From contig CAWAJU010000004.1 in NCBI GenBank assembly GCA_963782495.1, positions 186,001-250,000 of the forward strand: DNA of 64,000 nt, written 5' to 3'. Made by a program: the position numbers and the translations under genes. Source of the DNA: DASQBT01 sp963782495. GTDB lineage: Bacteria > Pseudomonadota > Gammaproteobacteria > Burkholderiales > Thiobacillaceae. Position 1 is the stretch's first letter. Each line of letters starts with the position of its first letter. This document shows, piece after piece, positions 25,280 to 33,990 of this stretch. The notes beneath the pieces are model-generated. The model was not told where the DNA came from and ran no database searches. It was given only the letters and a program-made list of their open reading frames with translations.

Positions 25280-26190
25280 CAGGCGCCGTGAGCGCAACAG
25301 GGCAATTCCCCCCAGCGTGAACAGTAAAAGCGTGCCCGGCTCGGGTACTGTGGCGCCTACCGTACCAGTTAGCGAGAACACCGCATTGAAAGTGGGCGCA
25401 CCCCGGCCGCCAACGATGTCGGTGCCCACCCGTAGCCAATCCGGGTCAATGAACTGGTCGCGAGTCCACGCCTGCAGGTCCGTGAAGCCCACCGGGAACG
25501 GCGTGCCAAGTGGAACAATGGGTTTGGGCGCTGACAACCACATGAACTCGCCGCTCGCCAGTTGGACCTGCGGAACGAAGAAATAGTGATCCGCCGGCAA
25601 ATCGAATGGGACCGTGAAGGTGACATCTAATTCAACTTCCTCCCCCGTAATGGCTCCATCACCGCCCGTGGTCACGTTTGGCAAGGGGTGGATGCCGCCC
25701 GCCTGGACTGAATTAGTGGCCGTAAAGAATTGAGTCAGCACCGAGGTTAAAAGGTCAAGGCTCCCGCCGTGCTGCTGTCGCGAACGTCGAAGGCCACGTC
25801 GGATGGCGAATTGACGCGGGTCGGCACCTGGCTTGTGCCGAAGAAAGGCGCTCCGGAAGTCCGGCCGGTGTTGGAATCCTGGGGAAAGACCCGGTAGATC
25901 TCCACCGCAACGGAAGCGATGTCACTCGACAAACCACCCGCCAGCAGGCCGGTAAAAGTCGCGCTGGTAATCTGGGTGGTTTGGGTGACGACAAAATCAT
26001 CAGCCGTCTCGATCTCGAAGCTGGTGCCCGACGGTCGCGATGCCATGGCCATCTTGCCGTCCGGATCGCCGGTACTGAAGAAGAAAGGCGTTGCAATGGC
26101 GGGGAAAGCCGCCAGGCTGAACACGGCACCGATTACGGCCAGCGCGGAAGCGGTGCGATGCGGATATTGGCTGTCTTGAAACTGGTTCAT
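25280..26190 (-). pseudogene. PEP-CTERM exported protein, frameshifted and without its own stop
   Basis: The 5' part (26190-25747) encodes 147 residues with a signal peptide (MNQFQDSQYPHRTASALAVIG...) and ends at a TAA just after a run of four T. The other frame continues the same protein (VLTQFFTATNSVQAGGIHP...) to a PEP-CTERM sorting signal, VPEPGTLLLFTLGGIALLRSRR, at about 25348-25280. One extra T in the run would join the halves. After the basic cluster there is no stop: the frame runs on into sequence antisense to dnaJ until 25046. GGAGAA precedes the ATG. Intact proteins of this kind are sorted by the EpsH/XrtA exosortase. A sequencing error could explain the shift but not the missing stop. 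Confidence 0.8.
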
Positions 26191-26424
26191 TGGATTCTCC
26201 TACGTACCAAGTTGACAACAGCAATTGGTCCTAGCTCTTGATCCATTAGTCAAGCATAGATCGCGCCTGGAATTACAAGCTATTCAAAATCAAACTATTG
26301 CTCTTTGTCCCAGGCAATTTCTGCGATCCGCTGTCAATAAGTTCGGCAGTGTCGGTAAGGTGAACGCAGGAGATGCGCTTGATTGTCGTCGCCCTCACTT
26401 TGATAAGCCAAACAGGATCACGTG

Positions 26425-26946
26425 TCATCGCCCACTTGCGCTTACCGTTGCCAGAATGCCCTGCAGCAAAGCCACGGGCGTAGGCGGGCAACCAGGAACT
26501 TGCACATCCACCGGGATCACATTCGAAACTCTGCCGCATGAGGCATAGCTTTCGCCGAATATTCCGCCCGAGCAGCCGCAGTCGCCCACTGCAACCACCC
26601 ACTTGGGCTCGGGCGTGGCTTCGTAGGTACGCTTGAGCGCGGTTTCGAGATTGCGAGTCACCGGCCCGGTGACCAGCAGCAAGTCCGCGTGGCGCGGGCT
26701 GGCAACAAATTTCACGCCCATTCCCTCAATGTTGTAGTAGGGGCCGTTGAGGGCGTGGATTTCCAGCTCGCAGCCGTTGCATGAACCAGCATCCACATGG
26801 CGGATGGCGATCGCCTGGCCAAACACCCTGAGGATTTCCGCGTGGAGTTCCTGCTCGTGGATGCGCAGGGCCGGGTCTGCTTGCGGCGGCTGCTCGGAAA
26901 CGATGCCCACCTTGAATATCTTGCTGAGGATTAGATGCGTGGCCAT
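26425..26946 (-). CDS. NuoB/HyfI-like small subunit of Ehr-type complex
   Basis: A 173-residue iron-sulfur subunit of the NuoB/HycG/HyfI family, last gene of the six-gene complex. All four cysteines for the N2-like 4Fe-4S cluster are present: SCNGCELE, GDCGCSGG and VPGCPP. It resembles the hydrogenase-4/Ech small subunit, peripheral on the cytoplasmic side next to the large subunit. The gene starts nine bases after the large-subunit stop. About 230 bases of gene-free, relatively AT-rich sequence follow it. Confidence 0.88.
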   Translation of the reverse strand: MATHLILSKIFKVGIVSEQPPQADPALRIHEQELHAEILRVFGQAIAIRHVDAGSCNGCELEIHALNGPYYNIEGMGVKFVASPRHADLLLVTGPVTRNLETALKRTYEATPEPKWVVAVGDCGCSGGIFGESYASCGRVSNVIPVDVQVPGCPPTPVALLQGILATVSASGR

Positions 26947-26955
26947 GTCACAGTC

Positions 26956-28506
26956 TCACAGGTCTTGCCCGGAATAACTCAGGTTGAAGGATTTGTTTAT
27001 CAGCGGAAAGTCCGGGACAATGTTGCCCAGCACGCCCACCTCCAGCGCCGGCCAATTCTGCCAGGAAGGATCGTGCGGATGGACCCATTCAAGCTTCCCG
27101 TCCGCGCCGATTCGCACCGCCACCATCACCGCGCCGCGCCAGCCCTCTACCCAACCAAGGCCTTCGCCCTCCGACTCCACCTGCCCGATCTGCTCAAGGA
27201 AGCCTCCCGGGGGAAGGCGTTCGAGAATCTCCCGGATCAGACGCAGAGACTCATAGATTTCGGCGAAGCGCACCTCCGCACGCGCCAGCACGTCGCCGTC
27301 GCGATGGATGGCGATGGTCACATCGAGCTGGTCGTATGGCGCTTGCGGAAACTGCACGCGGGCGTCCCAAGCCTGGCTGCTGGCGCGTCCAGCCAGTCCC
27401 GTCAACCCCAGGCGGGCGGCCATGCTCGGTTTGACAATGCCGGTATTGGCAAAGCGATCCTGTAGGCCAGCGTGTTCGTCGTAGATGACCTTCAGACTGC
27501 GCACTTCCGTTTCAATGCGATCGGCAAGGCTCTGGAGTTCCGTCTTGCCCCCATCGGCAATGTCCACGGCCACGCCGCCGGGAACAACACGATCAAACAG
27601 ATAACGATGACCAAACAGCTTGGCACAAAGACGCAGCCAATCTTCCTTTAGCCGCCAAAATTGCATGAAGGCGAAAGACAGAGCGACATCGTTGCCCAGA
27701 TAACCCAGATCGCCCAGATGATTGGCGATTCGCTCGATTTCAAGGAACAGGGCGCGAAGCCAGACTGCGCGCTCAGGGACGGCGCAGCCGACCGCAGTCT
27801 CCACCGCCATGCAATAGGCGCAGGAGAATGCACTGTGCGAATCACCAGACACTCGTCCGGCAAGTTTGGCGCCGGTCAAGATATCCATGCCGGCAAAACG
27901 TTTCTCGATGCCTTTATGCGTATAGCCCAGTCGCTCCTCAAGCCTGAGAATGCGGTCTCCGATGACGGAGAAGCGGAAATGCCCCGGTTCAATGGTTCCA
28001 GCGTGTATCGGGCCGACCGGTATCTCATGCACGCCATCACCCTCGACGCGAACAAAAGGATAGGCATCGGTTTCAGTGGTGCCGAGTGGACTTCCGTCAA
28101 AATCATGGCGCAATGGAAACATCCCGGCAACCCATGCCCCATGGCGCAGCCATTTGCGGCCATCGATTGCGCCCTCCGCACGGATGCCCAACAGATCAAA
28201 CGCCGCGCGCTGCATGCGCTCAGCCTGCGGAAAGATATGCGCGAGGTCAGGATAGGAAGGGTTCTCGATATCCATGGCGCAGGTCGTCCAAATCAACCCG
28301 ACGCTTGAAAGAAACGCCACGTGCACGGCGAACCGACGCTCGAGATGCGGGGTGTCCGAGCCCCACAACGCGAGCAACTGTCCCCCCTCTTCCTGAATTC
28401 CACGGGCGAAGGACGGCAATCTGTTGGAATCGAGGGAAAAGCGCCAGATGGCCCCGCCGGATTGCGGCGTAAGAGTGAGCTCGATGTCTCCCAGCTGATG
28501 TTTCAT
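26956..28506 (-). CDS. HyfG/NuoCD-like large subunit lacking nickel ligands (Ehr-type)
   Basis: A 516-residue protein joining a NuoC-like N-terminal domain (about residues 1-150) to a NuoD/[NiFe]-large-subunit-like domain, as in HycE/HyfG. At the site where hydrogenases have RVCGIC it reads RVSGDS, so both first-motif cysteines are replaced. At the C-terminus, where DPCxxC is expected, it reads VPDFPLINKSFNLSYSG with no cysteine. It therefore should not bind a NiFe centre, and no protease-cleaved tail is evident. This fits energy-converting hydrogenase-related (Ehr) complexes. It starts one base after the hyfF-like stop. The electron donor or substrate cannot be read from sequence. Confidence 0.87.
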   Translation of the reverse strand: MKHQLGDIELTLTPQSGGAIWRFSLDSNRLPSFARGIQEEGGQLLALWGSDTPHLERRFAVHVAFLSSVGLIWTTCAMDIENPSYPDLAHIFPQAERMQRAAFDLLGIRAEGAIDGRKWLRHGAWVAGMFPLRHDFDGSPLGTTETDAYPFVRVEGDGVHEIPVGPIHAGTIEPGHFRFSVIGDRILRLEERLGYTHKGIEKRFAGMDILTGAKLAGRVSGDSHSAFSCAYCMAVETAVGCAVPERAVWLRALFLEIERIANHLGDLGYLGNDVALSFAFMQFWRLKEDWLRLCAKLFGHRYLFDRVVPGGVAVDIADGGKTELQSLADRIETEVRSLKVIYDEHAGLQDRFANTGIVKPSMAARLGLTGLAGRASSQAWDARVQFPQAPYDQLDVTIAIHRDGDVLARAEVRFAEIYESLRLIREILERLPPGGFLEQIGQVESEGEGLGWVEGWRGAVMVAVRIGADGKLEWVHPHDPSWQNWPALEVGVLGNIVPDFPLINKSFNLSYSGQDL

Positions 28507-28507
28507 T

Positions 28508-29959
28508 TCAGCCTCCCAGCAATTGCGCCGCCTGCCGATACCAGGCCGCAAGATAAGGCGGGATGAACAGCCCCAGCATCAGCACCAGGCCGAGGTGGAC
28601 GAATACCGGGGCCAGTGCCGGCATATGTGGCAACCGCGGCAATTCAGTCTCGCCGAACACCATCGGCTGTACCCTGCCGAAGATAGCCGCGAAGGCCACA
28701 CCCAAGGCAGCAAGCAGAAACGGCGTCGCCCAGGGATGTTCATGCATGGCCGTGGTGATGATCAGGAATTCGCTGGCGAAGACGCCAAATGGCGGCACTC
28801 CCAGGATCGCCACCGTACCGAGCATCAATCCCCAGCCGATCGTGGGATTGGTCTTGATCAGGCCACGGATGCCGTCCATCACCTGGGTACCGGCCTTTTG
28901 CGTCGCGTGGCCGACGGTAAAGAAGATCGCTGATTTGGTCAGCGAGTGCGTGGTCATGTGCAAGAGGCCGGCGAAGCTCGCCACTGCGCCGCCCATCCCA
29001 AAGCTGAAGGTGACGAGGCCCATGTGTTCGATGGAAGAATAGGCAAACATGCGCTTGACGTCTGTCTGCCGTTTGATCAGAAGGGCGCCCACGACCACGC
29101 TGAGCAGTCCGAAGCCCATCATCAGGTTGCCCGCCATGTCCGTGTGCAGGGCGCCGTCGACCAGCACCTTGCAACGCATCACCGCGTACAAGGCCACATT
29201 AAGCAGCAGGCCAGAGAGCACGGCGGACACCGGCGTGGGGCCTTCGGCGTGCGCATCCGGCAGCCAGTTGTGCAAAGGCGCCAAACCCACTTTCGTCCCG
29301 TAGCCGACCAGCAGAAACACGAAGGCAAGTTGCAGCACAGTCGGCTCCAGCTGCGCCTTCACTCCATTCAAATGCGTCCACAACAGCGCCGTACCGCCCG
29401 AACCCAGGACCTTCTCTGCCGCAAAGTAAAGCAGGATGGTGCCGAACAAGGCCTGGGCGATACCGACACCGCACAGGATGAAGTATTTCCATGCCGCTTC
29501 GAGCGAGGCCGGTGTCCGGTAAAGCGAAACCAGCAGCACGGTCGCAAGGGTGGCCGCTTCCATCGACACCCACAGGATGCCCATGTTGTTGGTGGTGAGC
29601 GCCAGCAGCATGGCAGCGATGAAGATCTGGTAACTGCTGTGATAAAGGCGCAGGCGTTTATCGTTGAGGCGTCCGTGTTCCTTCTCGATGCGCATGTAGG
29701 GGCGCGAGAACAAGGACGTCGTAAAGGCGACAAAGGCCGTCAGCGCAACCAGGAAGACATTGAAGGAATCGATGAAAAACCAGCCATCGGCGGCCATTGT
29801 TGGGCCGTCCTTGATGATCCGGCGGGTGAGCATGGCCGCGGCCAGGAAGGTCAGCATACTAACCAGCGCATTGATTTCGGGCGCGTTCCGACGGCTACCC
29901 CACAAGGCCAGAAAAACGCCGCCTGCGAGCGGAACGCCAAGTACCCAGTATATTTCCAC
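28508..29959 (-). CDS. hyfF: HyfF-like antiporter-type membrane subunit
   Basis: A 483-residue membrane protein with about fourteen helices, of the NuoL/M/N and Mrp-antiporter family and closest in type to hydrogenase-4 subunit F. Conserved charged residues sit in membrane segments, for example WVSMEAATLATVLLVSLYR (helix 5 glutamate), GTKVGLAPLHNWLPDAHAEGPTPVSA (lysine) and the SSIEHMG segment. It should form one ion-translocating channel of the Ehr complex. It lies three bases after the hyfE-like stop. Confidence 0.9.
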   Translation of the reverse strand: MEIYWVLGVPLAGGVFLALWGSRRNAPEINALVSMLTFLAAAMLTRRIIKDGPTMAADGWFFIDSFNVFLVALTAFVAFTTSLFSRPYMRIEKEHGRLNDKRLRLYHSSYQIFIAAMLLALTTNNMGILWVSMEAATLATVLLVSLYRTPASLEAAWKYFILCGVGIAQALFGTILLYFAAEKVLGSGGTALLWTHLNGVKAQLEPTVLQLAFVFLLVGYGTKVGLAPLHNWLPDAHAEGPTPVSAVLSGLLLNVALYAVMRCKVLVDGALHTDMAGNLMMGFGLLSVVVGALLIKRQTDVKRMFAYSSIEHMGLVTFSFGMGGAVASFAGLLHMTTHSLTKSAIFFTVGHATQKAGTQVMDGIRGLIKTNPTIGWGLMLGTVAILGVPPFGVFASEFLIITTAMHEHPWATPFLLAALGVAFAAIFGRVQPMVFGETELPRLPHMPALAPVFVHLGLVLMLGLFIPPYLAAWYRQAAQLLGG

Positions 29960-29962
29960 AGC

Positions 29963-30625
29963 TTATTTTTCCTTGAGCTTTTCCATGTGTTTCAGGTCCA
30001 GCGAATCGAAAGTCTCGCGAATTTGGAAGAAGAATATGCCCAGAACAAATACGGCAACCAGAACATCCAGTGCCACGCCCAGTTCCACCACCAGCGGCAT
30101 GCCATAAGTGGCGCTGGTGGCGGCAAAGAACAAGCCATTTTCCATTGCCAGAAAACCGATCACCTGAGGGATGGCTTTGCTACGGGTAATCATCATCAGG
30201 AAGGCAAGCAGCACGGTGGCCAAGGCGATGCCCAGGGTCGAGCGCATCACCGTGCCGGAGAGCGCGGAGATGGGAAGTGCCAGATTGAAGGCGAAGATCA
30301 CCAACGCAATGCCGATCAGCATGGTGGTGGGAATGTTTATCATGGGTTCAACGTCCCGATTGACATCCAGCTTCTTCACCAGACGATAAAAAATCCAGGG
30401 CATGACGATAACCTTGAGCAGCACGGTAAGCGCCACTGAATAAAAAAGGTGATATTGACCCGTTGCCCAGGCCACCAGGGAAGTGGAAGCGGCGAGTGCC
30501 GCACCCTGCCAGGCAAACAATGTGATCAACCCGACGATGCGGCGTTGCGACAGCATTGCAAAGGAGATCAGCAGCAACAACGCGGCGAGCAGGTTGACGA
30601 CTTGCAGGTGGTAGGAGAGCACCAT
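29963..30625 (-). CDS. hyfE: HyfE-like membrane subunit (NuoK-related)
   Basis: A 220-residue protein with about seven hydrophobic segments, matching hydrogenase-4 component E. The C-terminal half carries the NuoK-like core, with an acidic residue in a membrane segment (GFLAMENGLFF) and ELGVALDVLVAVFVLGIFFF. It ends in a charged tail. ATG 30625 lies one base after the hyfC-like stop. It likely links the NuoH-like and antiporter-like subunits. Confidence 0.88.
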   Translation of the reverse strand: MVLSYHLQVVNLLAALLLLISFAMLSQRRIVGLITLFAWQGAALAASTSLVAWATGQYHLFYSVALTVLLKVIVMPWIFYRLVKKLDVNRDVEPMINIPTTMLIGIALVIFAFNLALPISALSGTVMRSTLGIALATVLLAFLMMITRSKAIPQVIGFLAMENGLFFAATSATYGMPLVVELGVALDVLVAVFVLGIFFFQIRETFDSLDLKHMEKLKEK

Positions 30626-30626
30626 C

Positions 30627-31571
30627 TCAGCCCTCAAGCAGGATATGCGTCAACATACCCAACACCCCCAGCAGGAAAGCGGTACCCAGGAATTCGGGCG
30701 CGCGAAACAGACGCACCTTGGCCGAAATGGTCTCAATGAATGCTAGTCCCGCGCCGCCGGCAGCAAGCTTCACGATCATGGCCGCAAGCGCCAGCGGCAA
30801 GGCAGAAAAACTGCCCTGTGGGGCAATGCCCCAAGGCACGAACAGGGCGATGCCCAGCGCCGAATAGGTGAATAGCTTCATGGCCACGGCCCACTCAATC
30901 AAGGCCAGATGACGGGCGGAATACTCCAGCGTCATGGCCTCGTGGATCATCGTCAGTTCCAGATGCGTGGTCGGGTTGTCGATCGGAATGCGGGCATTCT
31001 CAGCGGTCGATACCATCCAGAATGCCACCGCCGCGAAAGCCATGCTCGGGTAGATGACGAAATGCCGGTGCGCGAGGGTCTCCACGATCACCGGCAACTC
31101 CGTCGAGTGCGAGATGAAACTGGCGGTAAAAAAAACCATCAACAAGGCTGGCTCGGCCAAAAAGGACACCAGCATTTCTCGCCGCGCGCCCAAAGTACCA
31201 AAAGAGGTGCCAATGTCCATCGCCGCCAGCGCGAGGAAGACTCTTGCGAGGGCAAAGATCCCCACCAACGCGATGACGTCCGCCGCCGGCGAGAACGGCA
31301 GATCATTGGCGATGGTCGGGACGATGCCAGCGGCCAGTACCATGCAGGCAAAGATCATGTAGGGTGCAAAGCCGAACAGCGGTGAGGCGGTATGCGCGAT
31401 CACCGCATCCTTGTGGAACAGTTTCTTCAACACGCGGTAAGGTTGGGTAATCGGCGGCGCCCTGCGCCCTTGCAACCATGCCCGACATTGGTTTACCCAG
31501 CCCATGAGCAGAGGTGCGAGCAGGATCGCAATCAGCGTCTGGGCGACCTGCAGGAAGATGCCGGCAATCAT
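30627..31571 (-). CDS. hyfC: HyfC-like membrane subunit (NuoH-related)
   Basis: A 314-residue NuoH/HycD/HyfC family protein with eight predicted helices. It has the conserved loops facing the redox arm (QPYRVLKKLFHKDAV; GARREMLVSFLAEPALL; ENARIPIDNPTTHLELTMIHEAM), which in complex I hold the charged residues coupling redox to ion movement. ATG 31571 follows the hyfB-like stop by four bases. It anchors the NuoD/NuoB-like pair to the membrane arm. Confidence 0.92.
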   Translation of the reverse strand: MIAGIFLQVAQTLIAILLAPLLMGWVNQCRAWLQGRRAPPITQPYRVLKKLFHKDAVIAHTASPLFGFAPYMIFACMVLAAGIVPTIANDLPFSPAADVIALVGIFALARVFLALAAMDIGTSFGTLGARREMLVSFLAEPALLMVFFTASFISHSTELPVIVETLAHRHFVIYPSMAFAAVAFWMVSTAENARIPIDNPTTHLELTMIHEAMTLEYSARHLALIEWAVAMKLFTYSALGIALFVPWGIAPQGSFSALPLALAAMIVKLAAGGAGLAFIETISAKVRLFRAPEFLGTAFLLGVLGMLTHILLEG

Positions 31572-31575
31572 GGCT

Positions 31576-33579
31576 TCACCGAGTAACGAAAACAAGCAAA
31601 AAGATCAGGGTCACAAAGCTGTAAGTCAGGTACCACTGGATACGGCCGTGTTGCAGCCGCCCGGCCTGGGTCGACAGCCATGTGACCAGATCCGCGATGG
31701 GCTGATAGATCATTAGCCAAAGCCGGTCTCGGCTGTCGCCGCGATACTGGGGATGATGGTCAAATGGATCCGGAGTTTCCCGTTCCACGCGCATAAAAGT
31801 GCTGAAAATCTGGCGGATCGGCTGGCCGAAGCCTTCGGCGCTGTCCTGCATGCGCGCGTCCTGTTCCCGATAGCCGCAGTCCCATGGATCGGCCCGGCGC
31901 ACGCGGCCATGATAGATGCGACGCACCCAGATGTAGGTCAGCAGCAGCACCACGAGCACCACTCCCAGGAAGATCAGCGGCGCATAACTCGCGCGCGCGG
32001 CTGAAACCGGCGCCAGCAAAAGCCAATTGCCCTTGTTAACCACGGTTTGCCTGGTGAGTTGGCGCACCACCGGCGCAAGCCAGGCGATAACCTGGGTGGG
32101 AAACAGGCCCAGCAGCACGCATCCTGCGGCGAGCCAGATCATGCCGAGCCGCTCCGGCCAGCTAGCCTCATGCGCGTGCTCAAGTGCAGCATCGCGCGGC
32201 TGGCCGAGGAAGATCACACCGAAGAATTTCACCATGACGTAACCAGCCAGCGCCGCAGCCAATGCCACTGAAGCGGCAGCCACCGGGATCACCATATCGA
32301 GATAGGGTTGAGTGAGGCCCGGCGTCAGCAGAAAGGCCTGCAACAACAGCCATTCCGAGACAAAACCATTGAGCGGCGGCAGGCCGGCGATGGCCAGTGC
32401 GCCGATCAGCGTCAACCAGGCAGTCCAGGGCATGAAGCGAATCAGCCCGCCGAGCTTACCCATGCGCCGCTCGCCGGTGGCGTGTAATACCGACCCTGTA
32501 CCGACGAACAACAGGCCCTTGAAGAACGCATGATTCACGGCATGATAGAGCATGGCAGTCATTGCCAGCGCCGCCAGTGTACCCTTGCCGTCGGTATAGA
32601 AGATCAGGGTAAGGCCAAAGGCCGCGATCAGGATGCCGATGTTTTCGATTGACGACCAGGCCAACAGCCGCTTCATGTCCGACTGCACGGCGGCGAATAT
32701 CACGCCGTACAAGGCTGTGATCAGACCCAGTGCCAGCGCCAGCGTGCCCCACCAGGCGATCTGCACCGTTAACAAATCGAACGTAACGCGCAGCAAGCCA
32801 TAGATCGCTGTCTTCAGCATCACCCCGGACATGAGCGCCGACACCGGCGAAGGCGCGGCAGGGTGCGCTTCCGGAAGCCAGACATGCATGGGCACCAGAC
32901 CCGCCTTGGCGCCAAAGCCGAACAGCGCCAGGAGAAATGCTACGGACGCCCAGAACCTGGTTGTCTGCGCATGGCGCATGTATTCGAACGTGTAAGCGCC
33001 ATGGCCGCCCTGCAGCACACCGAAACAAAGCAGCAAAGACACCGCGCCGACGTGGGCCACCAGCAGGTAAAGGAAGCCTGCCTGGCGGATTTCCGGAATC
33101 TTGTGGTCGGTGGTGACCAGGAAATAGGAAGACAAGGCCATCAGTTCCCAGGCCACCATGAAGGCGTAGGCATCGTCGGCAAGCAACACCATCAGCATGC
33201 TGGCGAGGAAGAGGTGATATTCGAGACATAGCGTAGCGTATGGGGTGGCTCCACCACGGTGGTGGAAATAGCCCACGGCATAGAGGGAAATGCCCGCCGA
33301 CGCAAAACCCAGCAATGAGGCGAAAACGGCGGTCAGGTTGTCCAGCCGCAAATGGAAGGGCAAGTCCGGCAAGCCAATCAGCAGCACGGCTGTCTCCGGC
33401 TGCTCACCCAGGAAGACCAGTGCGGTTGCACCCACCCACAACCCGGTCAGGGCACCCACAATGAAAATAGGTTTACTGATAAACGGCAGGCGATTTGCCA
33501 AGACCAAACCCGCGACACCAATCAGCAGCCAGACAATGACTGCAATCATCAAAAAGTCGACAGACAAGAGAGAGGGCAT
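31576..33579 (-). CDS. hyfB: HyfB-like antiporter-type membrane subunit
   Basis: First gene of the Ehr-like operon, 667 residues with about sixteen helices, NuoL/Mrp-antiporter family. Membrane-embedded charged residues are kept (VAWELMALSSYFLV; GFGAKAGLVPMHVWLPEAHPAAPSPVSA; WSSIENIG). The soluble loop DPWDCGYREQDARMQDSAEGF near the C-terminus is typical of HyfB/HycC. ATG 33579 begins the first membrane segment region; an upstream extension would cover the leader. The start codon lies inside one arm of a 14-bp inverted repeat whose other arm is in the leader. Confidence 0.92.
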   Translation of the reverse strand: MPSLLSVDFLMIAVIVWLLIGVAGLVLANRLPFISKPIFIVGALTGLWVGATALVFLGEQPETAVLLIGLPDLPFHLRLDNLTAVFASLLGFASAGISLYAVGYFHHRGGATPYATLCLEYHLFLASMLMVLLADDAYAFMVAWELMALSSYFLVTTDHKIPEIRQAGFLYLLVAHVGAVSLLLCFGVLQGGHGAYTFEYMRHAQTTRFWASVAFLLALFGFGAKAGLVPMHVWLPEAHPAAPSPVSALMSGVMLKTAIYGLLRVTFDLLTVQIAWWGTLALALGLITALYGVIFAAVQSDMKRLLAWSSIENIGILIAAFGLTLIFYTDGKGTLAALAMTAMLYHAVNHAFFKGLLFVGTGSVLHATGERRMGKLGGLIRFMPWTAWLTLIGALAIAGLPPLNGFVSEWLLLQAFLLTPGLTQPYLDMVIPVAAASVALAAALAGYVMVKFFGVIFLGQPRDAALEHAHEASWPERLGMIWLAAGCVLLGLFPTQVIAWLAPVVRQLTRQTVVNKGNWLLLAPVSAARASYAPLIFLGVVLVVLLLTYIWVRRIYHGRVRRADPWDCGYREQDARMQDSAEGFGQPIRQIFSTFMRVERETPDPFDHHPQYRGDSRDRLWLMIYQPIADLVTWLSTQAGRLQHGRIQWYLTYSFVTLIFLLVFVTR

Positions 33580-33687
33580 GGTTTCTTCTTGGTTGATTCT
33601 AACAGTCGACGAAGCAAACCGGCGAATCCAAAAGGATTCCGGGAATCGGCAATCGGAATAAGCGAGACGTGGCGAAACCATGCCCTC
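33572..33687 (-). promoter_or_regulatory. 14-bp inverted repeat spanning the hyfB-like start codon
   Basis: In minus-strand RNA the leader sequence GAGGGCATGGTTTC (33687-33674) is exactly complementary to GAAACCATGCCCTC (33585-33572), which contains the ATG start codon of the first Ehr gene. The arms are 88 bases apart. Pairing would hide the start codon, so this could be a translational switch, or a remnant of a repeat. Confidence 0.5.
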
Positions 33688-33990
33688 GCTAAAGGCACGG
33701 CGCGGTAACGTATGAGCTTCAGGACAGAACCTGTTGGAGGTTCTCGAGGGCTTCCCGGTCGGACGAGAAGAGATTCTTTGCGCCCACTTTTTTCGCTCAG
33801 GCCTGTTCGCTTCAGCACATCCTCAACCTGCTTCCTGAGGATGCTCAAGGAACCGAACGGTAATCAGACACTTGCCGTGCGACTCTTGGGCATCGACAAA
33901 GTGTCGCTGTGGGGCAAATTGAAACGCTATAACCCGAAAGGATGGCCCATTACGCAAACACGCCAGGATTTGGACAGCAAATGCTGCCTA
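33580..33990. other. Intergenic region upstream of the Ehr operon
   Basis: About 410 bases between the hyfB-like gene and the gamma-carbonic-anhydrase gene. It contains one arm of the start-codon inverted repeat, a short ATTCC/GGAAT palindrome near 33640, and the remnant of a Fis-type HTH on the plus strand. No intact gene is seen. Confidence 0.6.
33832..33945 (+). pseudogene. Remnant of a sigma-54 activator C-terminal HTH (NtrC/Fis type)
   Basis: One plus-strand frame reads FLRMLKEPNGNQTLAVRLLG and continues IDKVSLWGKLKRYNPKGW, very like the DNA-binding end of NtrC-family regulators (GGNQTRAARLLGI..LYRKLKRY). Upstream sequence in the same frame does not look like an AAA+ domain, and the frame runs on into sequence antisense to the next gene. 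This looks like the surviving 3' end of a deleted regulator gene. Confidence 0.5.

Noticed and set aside
26956..28506. An active hydrogenase-4 large subunit
   Set aside because: Both nickel-binding cysteine pairs are missing, so hydrogen catalysis is not supported despite the hyf-like gene order.
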